A stretch of DNA of 64,000 nt, taken from the NCBI RefSeq assembly GCF_049801095.1, contig NZ_JBNAGH010000015.1, forward strand, positions 1 through 64,000. The letters run 5' to 3'. The stretch is from Dinoroseobacter sp049801095 (GTDB lineage: Bacteria; Pseudomonadota; Alphaproteobacteria; Rhodobacterales; Rhodobacteraceae). The notes below the pieces were generated by a model. That model was not told the DNA's origin and ran no database searches. It saw only the letters and a list, made by a program, of their open reading frames with translations. Position 1 is the stretch's first letter; each line of letters starts with the position of its first letter. Both the position numbers and the translations under genes were made by a program. Positions 18,502 to 26,616 of this stretch are shown here, in pieces.

Positions 18502-18684
18502 ATGAACCTGCGCGCCCGACGCCGACCGATCCATCTTCCGCTCGCCCCACGCAGACCCGCCCCTGCCGAGATCAAGATCCCGCCCCCGGATCCGGACGAC
18601 ACCCTCCATCAGAACATGAGGCTCCTCTTTGGCACCGGTGATGCCGATGACGAGTTCGTCTTCTTCCAAAATGAACAGGACTGA
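18502..18684 (+). CDS. Possible small protein (60 residues), unknown
   Basis: Not recognised. The ATG at 18502 has GGGAGGG five bases upstream, and codon third positions are GC-rich as in the neighbouring genes. The N-terminal 25 residues are basic and Pro-rich; the C-terminal half is acidic, ending TGDADDEFVFFQNEQD. No membrane segment or signal peptide. It lies alone in a gene-poor stretch before the Wzy-like gene. It may be real, or chance. Confidence 0.35.
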   Translation: MNLRARRRPIHLPLAPRRPAPAEIKIPPPDPDDTLHQNMRLLFGTGDADDEFVFFQNEQD

Positions 18685-18702
18685 CGCGCCGCGCTGCGCA
18701 CA

Positions 18703-18740
18703 GGCCTGATGTATTGGCCTGATGCATTGAGCTGATGTGG
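18703..18740 (+). repeat. Short 13-bp tandem repeat
   Basis: GGCCTGATGTATT (18703-18715) is followed directly by GGCCTGATGCATT (18716-18728) and a partial third copy GAGCTGATG. It lies just after the small 60-codon frame. Role unknown. Confidence 0.7.
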
Positions 18741-18995
18741 TCCCGCCACGCCCCCAAGATGGTTCCAGAGGGGCTGCCTCAGGGCGATTGGCGGCTGGTT
18801 CTGAACCGCTTATTGGGCTCTGGTGCACAATTCTGCCGCGCTCGGCGCAAACCAGCCCATGGATACACACGAAATGGCAACGTCTTTGTGCCCAAACTTG
18901 ACCTGCATGGCATCGCGCCACACTAACGGGACGCAGGGTTTTCGCGTAAGATCTCCTATAAGCATGTCAGATCAGTCCGTATTTCGAGTACAGTC

Positions 18996-20432
18996 ATGAG
19001 CAACGCCAGCATCAACCCCGCCACCCCCCAGGCCAATACGGTCAGCGGACTGGCCATGGGCGCGATCATTGTCTTTCTGCTGTCCTACCTGATCCCCGGG
19101 ACCATTACCCTGGGCACCATCACCATGGGCTTTCCCCGACTGGTGCTGACGCTCGCCTTCATTCCCAGTGTCAGCCTGTTGCTGTTCAGCCCCCGTTACA
19201 AGCTGACATGGGTCGACGGGATGGTGATCTGCTACGCGTTCTGGGTCTTTCTCTCTGTCTTGATCAATAACGGGCTGCCCCGGCTGCAATTTGCCGGGCT
19301 GCAGGTGGTTGAAACCCTCGGGGCCTATGCGCTTGGGCGCATTATCCTGTCCCAACCGGAAGCGTACCGGTTTTTCTGGCGTTTCTTTGCCTATTGCCTG
19401 CTCTTCATCACCCCCATTGCCCTGATCGAGCTGACCACGGAACGGTTCATCCTGTTCGAGCTGCTCGGCCCGTTCATCGATATCCATGGCAATGCCACCA
19501 TCGGCTATCCGGCCCGTCTGGGCTTTGACCGGGTGCAGGGCAATCTGGAGCATCCGATCCTGTTCGGCGTGTTCTGGGGCTTTGGGATGATGCATTTCCT
19601 GTCCGTCTTTGACAGTCGTCAGGCGCAGTTCTTCTTTGCGAGCTGCTGCATTCTGGTGGTGTTCACCTCGCTCTCCAGTGGCGCCTATCTGGCGCTCATG
19701 ATCCAGCTGGCGCTGCTGAGCTGGGGGGTGATGTCGCGCAACCGCTGGAAGCTGCTGATCCTTTTGTTCGTGATCTCCTTCCTGATCGTCGAGGTGCTGT
19801 CGGATCGGCCTGCGATCATTGCCATCTCGACCCGGCTGGCCTTCTCTGCCGGCACGGCCTACTGGCGCGTTCTGATCTTCGAATATGGCATGATGAATGT
19901 CTGGGATAACCCGATCTTTGGCCTGGGCCTGCGGGATTGGGTGCGCCCCTCCTATATGGGCAGCTCCGTGGACAACCAGTGGCTGCTGACCGCGATGCGG
20001 GGGGGCTTCCCGGCCTTCTTCCTGCAGATGGGAGCGTTTGCCATGATGATTTTCATGCTGGTGCGCCGCAAGGATCTCTCGCCCGTGCTGCAAAAATACC
20101 GGCGCAATTATCTGATTGGCTTTGTGGGCCTCTTTGTGGCCCTGGGCACGGTCGCGGTCTGGAGCGGGACACAGGCCTTCCTGTGGATCCTGCTGGCGAT
20201 GGGCACCAATTTTGCCGTCGCCCCCAGTGCGGCCACCGAAGAGAGCCCGCAATCGGAGCTCGCGGATGGGCAAGGCAGCCCCCAAAGACGGGGCGCCAGT
20301 TATACCCGCCAGAACACGCTGCATCCTCCCGCCACGGTCTATCGGCGCCCCCATGACGCCCCGTCCCGCGCGGCCAGACACGCCCTCAAGCGAGACGGCC
20401 CCTTCCCAACACGCCTCAGATCTCCAACCTGA
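18996..20432 (+). CDS. O-antigen polymerase/ligase-like membrane protein (Wzy-like)
   Basis: Polytopic inner-membrane protein of 478 residues, probably the polymerase that joins lipid-linked repeat units in the periplasm. At least ten hydrophobic helices can be read, from GAIIVFLLSYLIPGTI to FVGLFVALGTVAVWSG and FLWILLAMGTNF. The region LEHPILFGVFWGFGMMHF and the late NPIFGLGLRDWVRP plus DNQWLLTAMRGGFPAF fit the O-antigen ligase/polymerase (Wzy_C) pattern. The last 65 residues (from ATEESPQSEL) are polar and disordered. It is followed after 192 bp by a pyruvyl transferase and then a flippase, as in a Wzx/Wzy cluster. Ligase versus polymerase cannot be told by sequence alone. Confidence 0.75.
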   Translation: MSNASINPATPQANTVSGLAMGAIIVFLLSYLIPGTITLGTITMGFPRLVLTLAFIPSVSLLLFSPRYKLTWVDGMVICYAFWVFLSVLINNGLPRLQFAGLQVVETLGAYALGRIILSQPEAYRFFWRFFAYCLLFITPIALIELTTERFILFELLGPFIDIHGNATIGYPARLGFDRVQGNLEHPILFGVFWGFGMMHFLSVFDSRQAQFFFASCCILVVFTSLSSGAYLALMIQLALLSWGVMSRNRWKLLILLFVISFLIVEVLSDRPAIIAISTRLAFSAGTAYWRVLIFEYGMMNVWDNPIFGLGLRDWVRPSYMGSSVDNQWLLTAMRGGFPAFFLQMGAFAMMIFMLVRRKDLSPVLQKYRRNYLIGFVGLFVALGTVAVWSGTQAFLWILLAMGTNFAVAPSAATEESPQSELADGQGSPQRRGASYTRQNTLHPPATVYRRPHDAPSRAARHALKRDGPFPTRLRSPT

Positions 20433-20624
20433 TGGTCGCAAAGCGCCTCGGCTCTTTGCCCATCACGGGTCTGAGTGCCCCACTGTCAGACCGGCTGTGA
20501 CGATACAGAACGGATCCTTCAAAGCGCCTGCGCGCCCCGACAGGGCCCACAGGCAGCCCAGGTTTCACCACCCACACACACCCACAACTCACACTTGCGA
20601 CATTCAAGAAACAGGAGCGCTGTG

Positions 20625-21878
20625 ATGACGCTTGAACAGCATGAACCGGCTATCTCTATTCTCGGGGCCTTTGACCGGTTCAACTATGGCGATGTCCTGT
20701 TTGCCAAAGTGTCGGAATATCTCTGTGCCAAGGCCTGGCCCGAGGTCACGCCGACATTCTACGCCCTGCGCGCGGCGGATCTGACCTCCGAGGGGGGCGT
20801 GGTCTGCGCGCCCTTGCGCGATCTCTATCGCCGCAAGATCCCGGCAGAGGCCCGCCATCTCATCGTGGTCAGCGGCGGCGAGGTGCTGGCCCCCACATGG
20901 ACGCAGATGGCCGAACACCATGTGCCGGAATGGTTCAGCCGCCAGATCCTGCAGCGGGTCCATTACCGGACGGGATATGCAGCATGGGATCCCATGTGGC
21001 GGCGCTATTATGGCTGCCCGAACCTGCAGCCCTGGACTATCGACCCCCAGAGTTTCGCCGCGCCGGAGCGCACCGATATTCTCTACAATGCGGTGGGCGG
21101 CACCACCTTCAAGGAACTCTCCCCCGCCCAGAAGGCCTGGCAGGTGCAGGCGCTGGAGCGCGCCGCCTGGCTCTGCACGCGCGACCAGATCACCGCAGAT
21201 GGGCTGGCGGCCCGGGGCCTGCCCGCGCCACAGGTCCTGCCCGACAGTGCCGTGATCATGGCCCGCCTGCTCAGCGAGACCCAGAAGGCCGCGAGCCGCG
21301 CCCGGATCGTTCAGCAGGCCGGGCTCGGCGATGGGCCCTATATCTGTGTGCAATCCGCCGAAGGATGGGTCCGCGGCCATGAGCAGGAGCTGGCCAATCA
21401 GCTCCGCGAGGTCCATGCCCGGACCGGGCTGAACGTGATGTCCTTTGCCATCGGACGGGCCTCGGGTCATGACGATCAGGTCACCGGTCAGCGGCTCGAC
21501 GCTCTGCTCGGCAGTGAGAGCTGGTTCGGGGTCGCGCCTCTGGATCTGTCGGTCAATGACATCATGTCCCTGATTGCCGGCTCCCAGGCCTATATCGGCA
21601 CCAGCCTGCATGGCTTCATCACCTCCTTTGCCTTTGACCGCCCGCGGGTCGGGCTGATGCCGGGGGTGCGCAAGATTGTCGGCTTCCGCGACAGCTGGGA
21701 TGTCCCGGAGATGCCCGCAGGCGTCGAGTTTCACGAGGTCGCCGATGCCTTGGACAAGGCCCTGACCTTTGATCCGGCCAGCCTCACGGCACAATCCAAG
21801 CGCGTCGCGGATGTCTATCTGTCCGGATTTTCCGACATGGCCCAACGCCTTGGCGCCCCGAACACCGTGATCTCCTGA
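20625..21878 (+). CDS. Polysaccharide pyruvyl transferase family protein
   Basis: Second pyruvyl transferase-like enzyme in the window, 417 residues from the ATG at 20625 (AGGAG seven bases upstream). ISILGAFDRFNYGDVLFAKV near the start is the family's opening GxxxxxNxGD-type motif. A later IAGSQAYIGTSLHGFITSFAFDRP holds the conserved Ser-Leu-His-Gly, and SAEGWVRGHEQEL lies between. A GTG three bases upstream is an alternative start. It sits between the Wzy-like and Wzx-like genes, so it likely modifies the same repeat unit. Acceptor unknown. Confidence 0.8.
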   Translation: MTLEQHEPAISILGAFDRFNYGDVLFAKVSEYLCAKAWPEVTPTFYALRAADLTSEGGVVCAPLRDLYRRKIPAEARHLIVVSGGEVLAPTWTQMAEHHVPEWFSRQILQRVHYRTGYAAWDPMWRRYYGCPNLQPWTIDPQSFAAPERTDILYNAVGGTTFKELSPAQKAWQVQALERAAWLCTRDQITADGLAARGLPAPQVLPDSAVIMARLLSETQKAASRARIVQQAGLGDGPYICVQSAEGWVRGHEQELANQLREVHARTGLNVMSFAIGRASGHDDQVTGQRLDALLGSESWFGVAPLDLSVNDIMSLIAGSQAYIGTSLHGFITSFAFDRPRVGLMPGVRKIVGFRDSWDVPEMPAGVEFHEVADALDKALTFDPASLTAQSKRVADVYLSGFSDMAQRLGAPNTVIS

Positions 21879-21948
21879 GCCCAGGCCCGCCTGAAAGCCC
21901 CTCCCATGCCCCATAGACCCCAGGCCTCCCGCCATCCCGGAGCGCCCC

Positions 21949-23478
21949 GTGCCTGAGCCGCTGCAGCCCGATCCCCGCGATGCGTATTTCGATGTCAGCG
22001 CCCTGGGTCCCGGCACCCAGAGCCGGGTGCGCAAATCCACGGCATTCGTTCTGGCCCTGTCCGCCATCAAGCTGATCCTGCATCTGGGCAGCGCGATCGT
22101 GCTGGTCCGGCTGATCCCGCCCGAGGAATTCGGCATCGCCTCCCTGGCCATGCCCGTGGCGATGATCGCGATGCATATCTCGCAATTTGGCCTGGCGCAG
22201 CCGATCATCCAGATGCAGGTGGTGACCCATCGCCTGGTGAATACCCTGTTCTGGGTCAATCTCTTCCTGGGGATCGTCTTTGGCGGGTTGATGATCGCCG
22301 GCTCGGGACTGGCCGCGCAGCATTTCGACGTGCCCGAAGTGGGGCCGGTCTTTGCGGTTCTGGGGATCTCGGTGATCCTCTCGGCGGCCCTGACACCCTA
22401 TATTGCGATCCTGCGGCGCAAGCAGAAGCTGGTGCTGCTGGAGAATGGCACCCTGATCGCCTTTGTGGTCAGCACTGTGGTCGCGGTGATCGCCGCCCTG
22501 GCCGGGGCGAGCTACTGGGCCGTGATCCTGCAACAGGTGCTGCAGACGCTGATCACCCTCGTGCTCTATGTCTGGGGGGTCGCCTGGAAGCCCTCCTCCC
22601 TGGGCGAGACCGATCTGCGAGGCTCCACCGGCGCGCTGAAATTCGGGGCCAGCGTCTCGGTCGGCTACATGTTCCAGCTGGTGGCCCAGGGTCTGCCGAC
22701 ACTGGTCGTGGGGGGACAGATCTCTCCGACAGCCGCCGGGCTCTATCATCGCAGCGTGACCCTCTCGCGGCTCTTGCCCGAACGGATCGTCAGCCCCCTG
22801 GCCTCGATCTTCATTCCCTCCCTGAGCCGCCTGCAGGAGGACGGGCCCGCCTTTCGCGCGCTCTTCGGGCGGGCCATCGTGTTCCTGAACTTCCTGCTGA
22901 TCCCGATCAGTGTGCTGAGCTTCTCGACGGCCGATATCTTCGTGCCCTTCATTCTGGGCCCCGATTGGGCCGCTGCCGCCCCGCTGCTGGCCTGGCTCAG
23001 CCTGATGATCATGCAAAACCCCATCGATCAGGGGGTCGTGTGGTCGCTCAATGCGCAGGCCGCGCGCAAGCATATCCTGATGTATGGCATGGTCTGTCTC
23101 GCCGTGGTCGTGGCCGCCCTTGGCGGGGCCTATCTGTTCTCGGCCCCCGAGAACCGCCTGATCAATGTGGCGATCTGGATTGTCTGCGGCAACTTCGCCA
23201 TCCGCCTGCCCGTGGCCGCCTGGTTCGCCACCCGCGCCACGCATCTGACGGCGGCGGTGATCGCGCGGTCCTATCTGCCCGATCTGCTGATCGGCTGGGC
23301 GGCCATCGCGGCCATCCTGCTCACCCGCCAGCAGATCCAGGACAGCACGGAGCTGGTCCAGTTCGCGGTCGCGGTCGCCATCCTTCTGGCGATCTATCTG
23401 GCGCGCCTGCTGCAAAGCGCAGTCCTGCGGGAGGGCGCCATGGCCATGGTCCAGAAGCTGCGCAAGAAGGTCGGCTAG
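21949..23478 (+). CDS. Polysaccharide flippase of the MOP superfamily (Wzx-like)
   Basis: Integral membrane transporter of 509 residues predicted to flip the lipid-linked repeat unit across the inner membrane. A soluble 25-residue N-terminus precedes RVRKSTAFVLALSAIKLILHLGSAIVLVRL and the typical IPPEEFGIASLAMPV segment (Polysacc_synt type). About twelve to fourteen helices follow. ASVSVGYMFQLVAQGLPTLVVGG and the GLYHRSVTLSRLLPERI segment are also characteristic. It starts with a GTG at 21949, 70 bp after the pyruvyl transferase. It ends nine bases before a convergent GT2 gene. Confidence 0.87.
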   Translation: MPEPLQPDPRDAYFDVSALGPGTQSRVRKSTAFVLALSAIKLILHLGSAIVLVRLIPPEEFGIASLAMPVAMIAMHISQFGLAQPIIQMQVVTHRLVNTLFWVNLFLGIVFGGLMIAGSGLAAQHFDVPEVGPVFAVLGISVILSAALTPYIAILRRKQKLVLLENGTLIAFVVSTVVAVIAALAGASYWAVILQQVLQTLITLVLYVWGVAWKPSSLGETDLRGSTGALKFGASVSVGYMFQLVAQGLPTLVVGGQISPTAAGLYHRSVTLSRLLPERIVSPLASIFIPSLSRLQEDGPAFRALFGRAIVFLNFLLIPISVLSFSTADIFVPFILGPDWAAAAPLLAWLSLMIMQNPIDQGVVWSLNAQAARKHILMYGMVCLAVVVAALGGAYLFSAPENRLINVAIWIVCGNFAIRLPVAAWFATRATHLTAAVIARSYLPDLLIGWAAIAAILLTRQQIQDSTELVQFAVAVAILLAIYLARLLQSAVLREGAMAMVQKLRKKVG

Positions 23479-23487
23479 GGCGGCCCC

Positions 23488-24597
23488 TCAGGGCAGGGGA
23501 TACCCTGCCGCCCGGCCAAGCCGCCCCCGGAGCCCATCGGTCACCGCATCAAAGAGGGCCTTGGCATTGCCCGGGCGCCCCGCCAGCAGCGCCTTGGCCC
23601 CGGTGCCGCCCAGCAACAGGGTCAGGTTGATCGCAAAGAGCGGCGCGCTCAGCAGGGTGAGGCGGCGAAAATCCAGATAGATCGCGTTGCGCACGGCGTA
23701 ATACATGCGGAAATCCGGGGTCATCTGCACGAGCTTGCCGGTCTGGGAGCGTGGCGCTTTCTTGGCCTCCTGCCCCGCCCCGGTGGCGTTCCAGGAGACA
23801 TCCACATCATCCACCAGAGCCTCGGGCACCAACAGGATCTGCCCGGTCTCCGCGATCCGTTTGCTGTACTCGAAATCATCCATATAGAGGACGAAATCCG
23901 TCCGCGGCAGACCGGCCCGAACCACCATATCGCGGGGCACCAGCAGCCCGCCATAGGGCACATGGGTGGCCGGGGTCAGCCCGCCGCCGGAGCCGCTCCG
24001 GGCCAAACGGTGCCGGAGCCGGGTGAGCAGGCGCCGGGGCCGCTTGAGAATATCCACGCCGAAAGCTTCACCGCGCATCGGCTCCAGCGCATAGCCCCGC
24101 CGGATTGCGTCCGCCATATAGGTGTGATCCGTGCGCAGCGCACAGGCCGCCGTCGCAGGCCCTGCGGCCACCACATCCAGCAAATGGGAGAGCGCCTCCG
24201 GTTGCGGGACATTGTCATCATCGAGAAACCACGCGGCCTGGATCTCGGGGTCCTGCAGCATCCTGTCGAGCAGGCGGGCATAGCCGGCAGCCGAACCGAG
24301 ATTTTCCGGGGCGGTCACGATCTGCACATCCAGATCAGGCCGGGCGCCCGCAACCTCCGCCAAGTTTTGGGCCACCGCCTCGCTGAGCCCATTGGCCAGA
24401 ACAAAGGCGCGGGCCACGCCGGCGGCGGCCACAGCCGCAAGCACCTGATCGAGAAACGCGATCCGATCCCCATAGGTCAGCGTGAGCACGGCCGTGTTCT
24501 GGGGCCCGATCTTGGGACCGATCCGGGACCCGCTCTGCGCTGGGGGCATGTCGTCTGCAGTCGGGCCTGTCGCGAGCTCTGCCATGATGTCCGTCAT
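23488..24597 (-). CDS. Family 2 glycosyltransferase (rhamnosyl/galactofuranosyltransferase-like)
   Basis: A 369-residue GT-A enzyme. The fold starts at TAVLTLTYGDRIAFLDQVL; ENLGSAAGYARLLDRML and AAWFLDDDNVPQPEAL (metal-binding DDD) follow. YGGLLVPRDMV and the late LYMDDFEYSKRIAETG carry the acceptor-side acidic residues, and HH-type motifs are replaced by DVSWN. This pattern is common in GlfT2- and rhamnosyltransferase-like GT2 proteins. The ATG at 24597 is used; an ATG at 24585 (MAEL) is equally possible because neither has a clear ribosome site. It is divergent from the VanZ-like gene and convergent with the flippase. Confidence 0.83.
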   Translation of the reverse strand: MTDIMAELATGPTADDMPPAQSGSRIGPKIGPQNTAVLTLTYGDRIAFLDQVLAAVAAAGVARAFVLANGLSEAVAQNLAEVAGARPDLDVQIVTAPENLGSAAGYARLLDRMLQDPEIQAAWFLDDDNVPQPEALSHLLDVVAAGPATAACALRTDHTYMADAIRRGYALEPMRGEAFGVDILKRPRRLLTRLRHRLARSGSGGGLTPATHVPYGGLLVPRDMVVRAGLPRTDFVLYMDDFEYSKRIAETGQILLVPEALVDDVDVSWNATGAGQEAKKAPRSQTGKLVQMTPDFRMYYAVRNAIYLDFRRLTLLSAPLFAINLTLLLGGTGAKALLAGRPGNAKALFDAVTDGLRGRLGRAAGYPLP

Positions 24598-24775
24598 CCG
24601 GTCTGTTATTGCATCAAAACGCGTTTCAGATAGGCACAACGCCCGGATCGGTCCAGCCCAATCCCGTTGCCCCCTCCTCCCATGGCGATAGGGGCTCCCC
24701 GCCCTTGCGGATATGCGGCAAACCGTCAAAAAGGGCGCAATATGCAGGCATTTTTCAAGAATTGAGGGATCTGGA

Positions 24776-25336
24776 GTGGGCAGTTGGGTTTTCGGGTATG
24801 CCGGGTTGGCGGTGGTGTATGGGACGGCCCTCAGCCTGGTGATCCTGGGCGCGCTGCGCGGGATCGGCCGCTTTCCGGGATGGGGGGCACTGCCCCTTTT
24901 CGCGCTGACCTGCACCTTCGCCTTTCTGACCATGCACCCGTTTCCCGACCCGGCAACCCTGGTCTGTCCGGTCCCCTCGGCCACCCCACAGCTCAGCCCG
25001 GGCCGGTTTCTCGAGGCTGTGGGGCACCTGCAATCCGCCGAAACCGGTCTTCTGGGCTGGGTGATGAACCGGACCCTGGCGGCCACCGCCATGAACTTCG
25101 TCATCTGCGTCGCCATCGGCCTGGCCTTTGGGCAGCAAGTGCCGAGCCTGGCCAAGGCGGCCCTCTTTGGCTGCGCCCTGACCCTGGTGCTGGAGTTGAC
25201 ACAACTCAGCGGGTTGTGGGGGCTCTATCCCTGCGCCTATCGGCAATTCAATGTGGATGACCTGATCATGAATGCCCTTGGCGTGTTTGTCGGGGCCGGG
25301 CTGATCCTGGCCTATCGGCGCATCGCTGACCGGTGA
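24776..25336 (+). CDS. VanZ-like membrane protein
   Basis: A 186-residue integral membrane protein of the VanZ-like family. Helices read as YAGLAVVYGTALSLVIL, LPLFALTCTFAFL, AMNFVICVAIGLAFG and ALFGCALTLVLELTQL. The end of the last carries the family's E-xx-Q segment, and NVDDLIMNALGVFVGAGL follows as the conserved D-xx-N/G part. I prefer the GTG at 24776, which has GAGGGA six bases upstream, over the ATG at 24713. VanZ-like proteins often sit in exopolysaccharide clusters, but their biochemical role is not settled. Confidence 0.75.
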   Translation: MGSWVFGYAGLAVVYGTALSLVILGALRGIGRFPGWGALPLFALTCTFAFLTMHPFPDPATLVCPVPSATPQLSPGRFLEAVGHLQSAETGLLGWVMNRTLAATAMNFVICVAIGLAFGQQVPSLAKAALFGCALTLVLELTQLSGLWGLYPCAYRQFNVDDLIMNALGVFVGAGLILAYRRIADR

Positions 25337-25539
25337 GCGGGCGATGTGAAAGCCACATCTGCGACACAGGCATTTCGGGGAGGCAGTTGCACAACCCACG
25401 CAAGACAGCATATCGTGCACCACAATTGGCGCAGAAGCTTTCTTTTCGTTGCAGCATGGAAATAGTCTGCCATGTCGGAATAACGTCGCTACAGGGCAGG
25501 ACGCGCATCTTGTCGGGCGCTTGTCGATAAAGGGTGAGC

Positions 25540-26601
25540 ATGTCCAAAATCAACCCGGACGCGGCCCAGGCGCCTCAGAAAACGGCTATGCCCGAGGACA
25601 AGCAGACGTCCCCCCCAGCCCAGGACAAGGAGCTGGCCGCGCTCCAGACGGCTCTGACGGAGACCCGTCTGCTGGGCCATCAGCGCCAGACCGAGATCCT
25701 CGAAGCGCAGGTCGAGATCCGCGTGCTCGAAGGCGCCCGGGATGCGGCCCATGCCCAGCTTGAGACCGCCCGAGCCGAGGTGCTGACCCTGACCCGGCTC
25801 TTGGCCCAGAGCGAGCCACGCGCCGGGGGGGATCTGGCCCCGGAGACCTTCGCCCGCACCCTTGATCGGCAGGCCCAGCAGCTGGAGGCCCAGACCCGCG
25901 AGATGGCCGAGCTGACCCGTCTTCTGGCCCGGAGCGAGCAGGAAACCCGCGCCCTGCAAAAAGCCCGGACCCGGATGATCACCTGGCTGCCCGAGCTGAT
26001 GGAGGCTCTGTTGCAGGGGCCCGGGGCCGCGGATCCCGCCGCAGAGGGGGCCCGGCTGCAGGACGCGGATTTCGCCGAATGTGCCCGGAGGCTCCTGGCC
26101 ACCGGCGCCTTTGATGCGGAATACTACCTGACCACGAACCCCGATGTGGCCGATAGCGGCACCGATCCGGCCCGGCATTTCGTGCAATACGGCCTGACCG
26201 AGGGCCGCGCACCCCGGGACCTGACCCAGCCGCGCCACTGCCCGGTGGCCGAGACCCCGATGGCAGAGGGGACGCCAGAACCGGACGCCTCGGAAGCAGA
26301 CCTCCCCGAGACAGAGGCCCCAGAGACAGATATCCCGGAGGCAGATCGCTCCGAGGCAGACATCCCGGAGCTGCAGGCCGACGCCCCTGCAGAGATCCCG
26401 GCGGCGGACCCGGCCGAGGCTCCCGATGACAGGGCCGCGGCGCTGGAGCCCGCAGAAGAGCCCGGGGCGGACCCCGTGGAAGAGCGCGCGGAAGAGCGCG
26501 TTCTGGCCCCGGACAGCGCCGCACCCGCAGGGCCGGAGGGTGCAGACGCCCCCCGCGCCGCGGCCCCGGATCTGGCCGACAGCCCCCATGGCCGGTCCTG
26601 A
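25540..26601 (+). CDS. Coiled-coil protein with a glycosyltransferase-associated FD-Y-NPDVA module
   Basis: Function unknown. 353 residues from the ATG at 25540 (AAAGGG five bases upstream). Residues about 25-150 form a long heptad-rich coiled coil (LAALQTALTETRLLGHQRQT and onward). Residues about 180-220 are a module, FDAEYYLTTNPDVADSGTDP then HFVQYGLTEGR, that is also found twice at the N-terminus of the next glycosyltransferase. The C-terminal 130 residues are an acidic, Pro/Glu/Ala-rich disordered tail. No signal peptide or membrane helix. It lies 15 bp before the big glycosyltransferase gene, so the two probably work together, perhaps by docking through the shared module; that is inference. 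Confidence 0.6.
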   Translation: MSKINPDAAQAPQKTAMPEDKQTSPPAQDKELAALQTALTETRLLGHQRQTEILEAQVEIRVLEGARDAAHAQLETARAEVLTLTRLLAQSEPRAGGDLAPETFARTLDRQAQQLEAQTREMAELTRLLARSEQETRALQKARTRMITWLPELMEALLQGPGAADPAAEGARLQDADFAECARRLLATGAFDAEYYLTTNPDVADSGTDPARHFVQYGLTEGRAPRDLTQPRHCPVAETPMAEGTPEPDASEADLPETEAPETDIPEADRSEADIPELQADAPAEIPAADPAEAPDDRAAALEPAEEPGADPVEERAEERVLAPDSAAPAGPEGADAPRAAAPDLADSPHGRS

Positions 26602-26616
26602 GACCGGAGCCAGAGC

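Larger units (their letters stand above)
17584..18995. other. 1.4-kb region without a convincing large gene
   Basis: Open frames here are Arg/Pro/Ala-rich and look like chance frames in high-GC DNA. The segment 17800-17960 is clearly AT-richer and could hold a promoter. A 20-codon frame (17723-17785) with AGGGAG before its ATG and a 60-codon frame (18502-18684) with GGGAGGG are the only ones with good ribosome sites. A short tandem repeat sits at 18703-18740. I cannot identify a mobile element in it. Confidence 0.5.

Noticed and set aside
18125..18505. 126-codon open frame ending in an ATGA overlap with the 60-codon frame
   Set aside because: The overlap is suggestive, but the product is Arg/Pro/Ala-rich low-complexity sequence and there is no good ribosome site.
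18780..18930. Possible insertion sequence remnant (ctctggtgcacaattctgc and nearby short frames)
   Set aside because: The sequence vaguely recalls IS ends, but I found no inverted partner, target duplication or transposase motif.
21784..23415. 543-codon minus-strand open frame
   Set aside because: Antisense to the flippase; composition (Asp/His/Gln-rich) is the mirror of hydrophobic codons.
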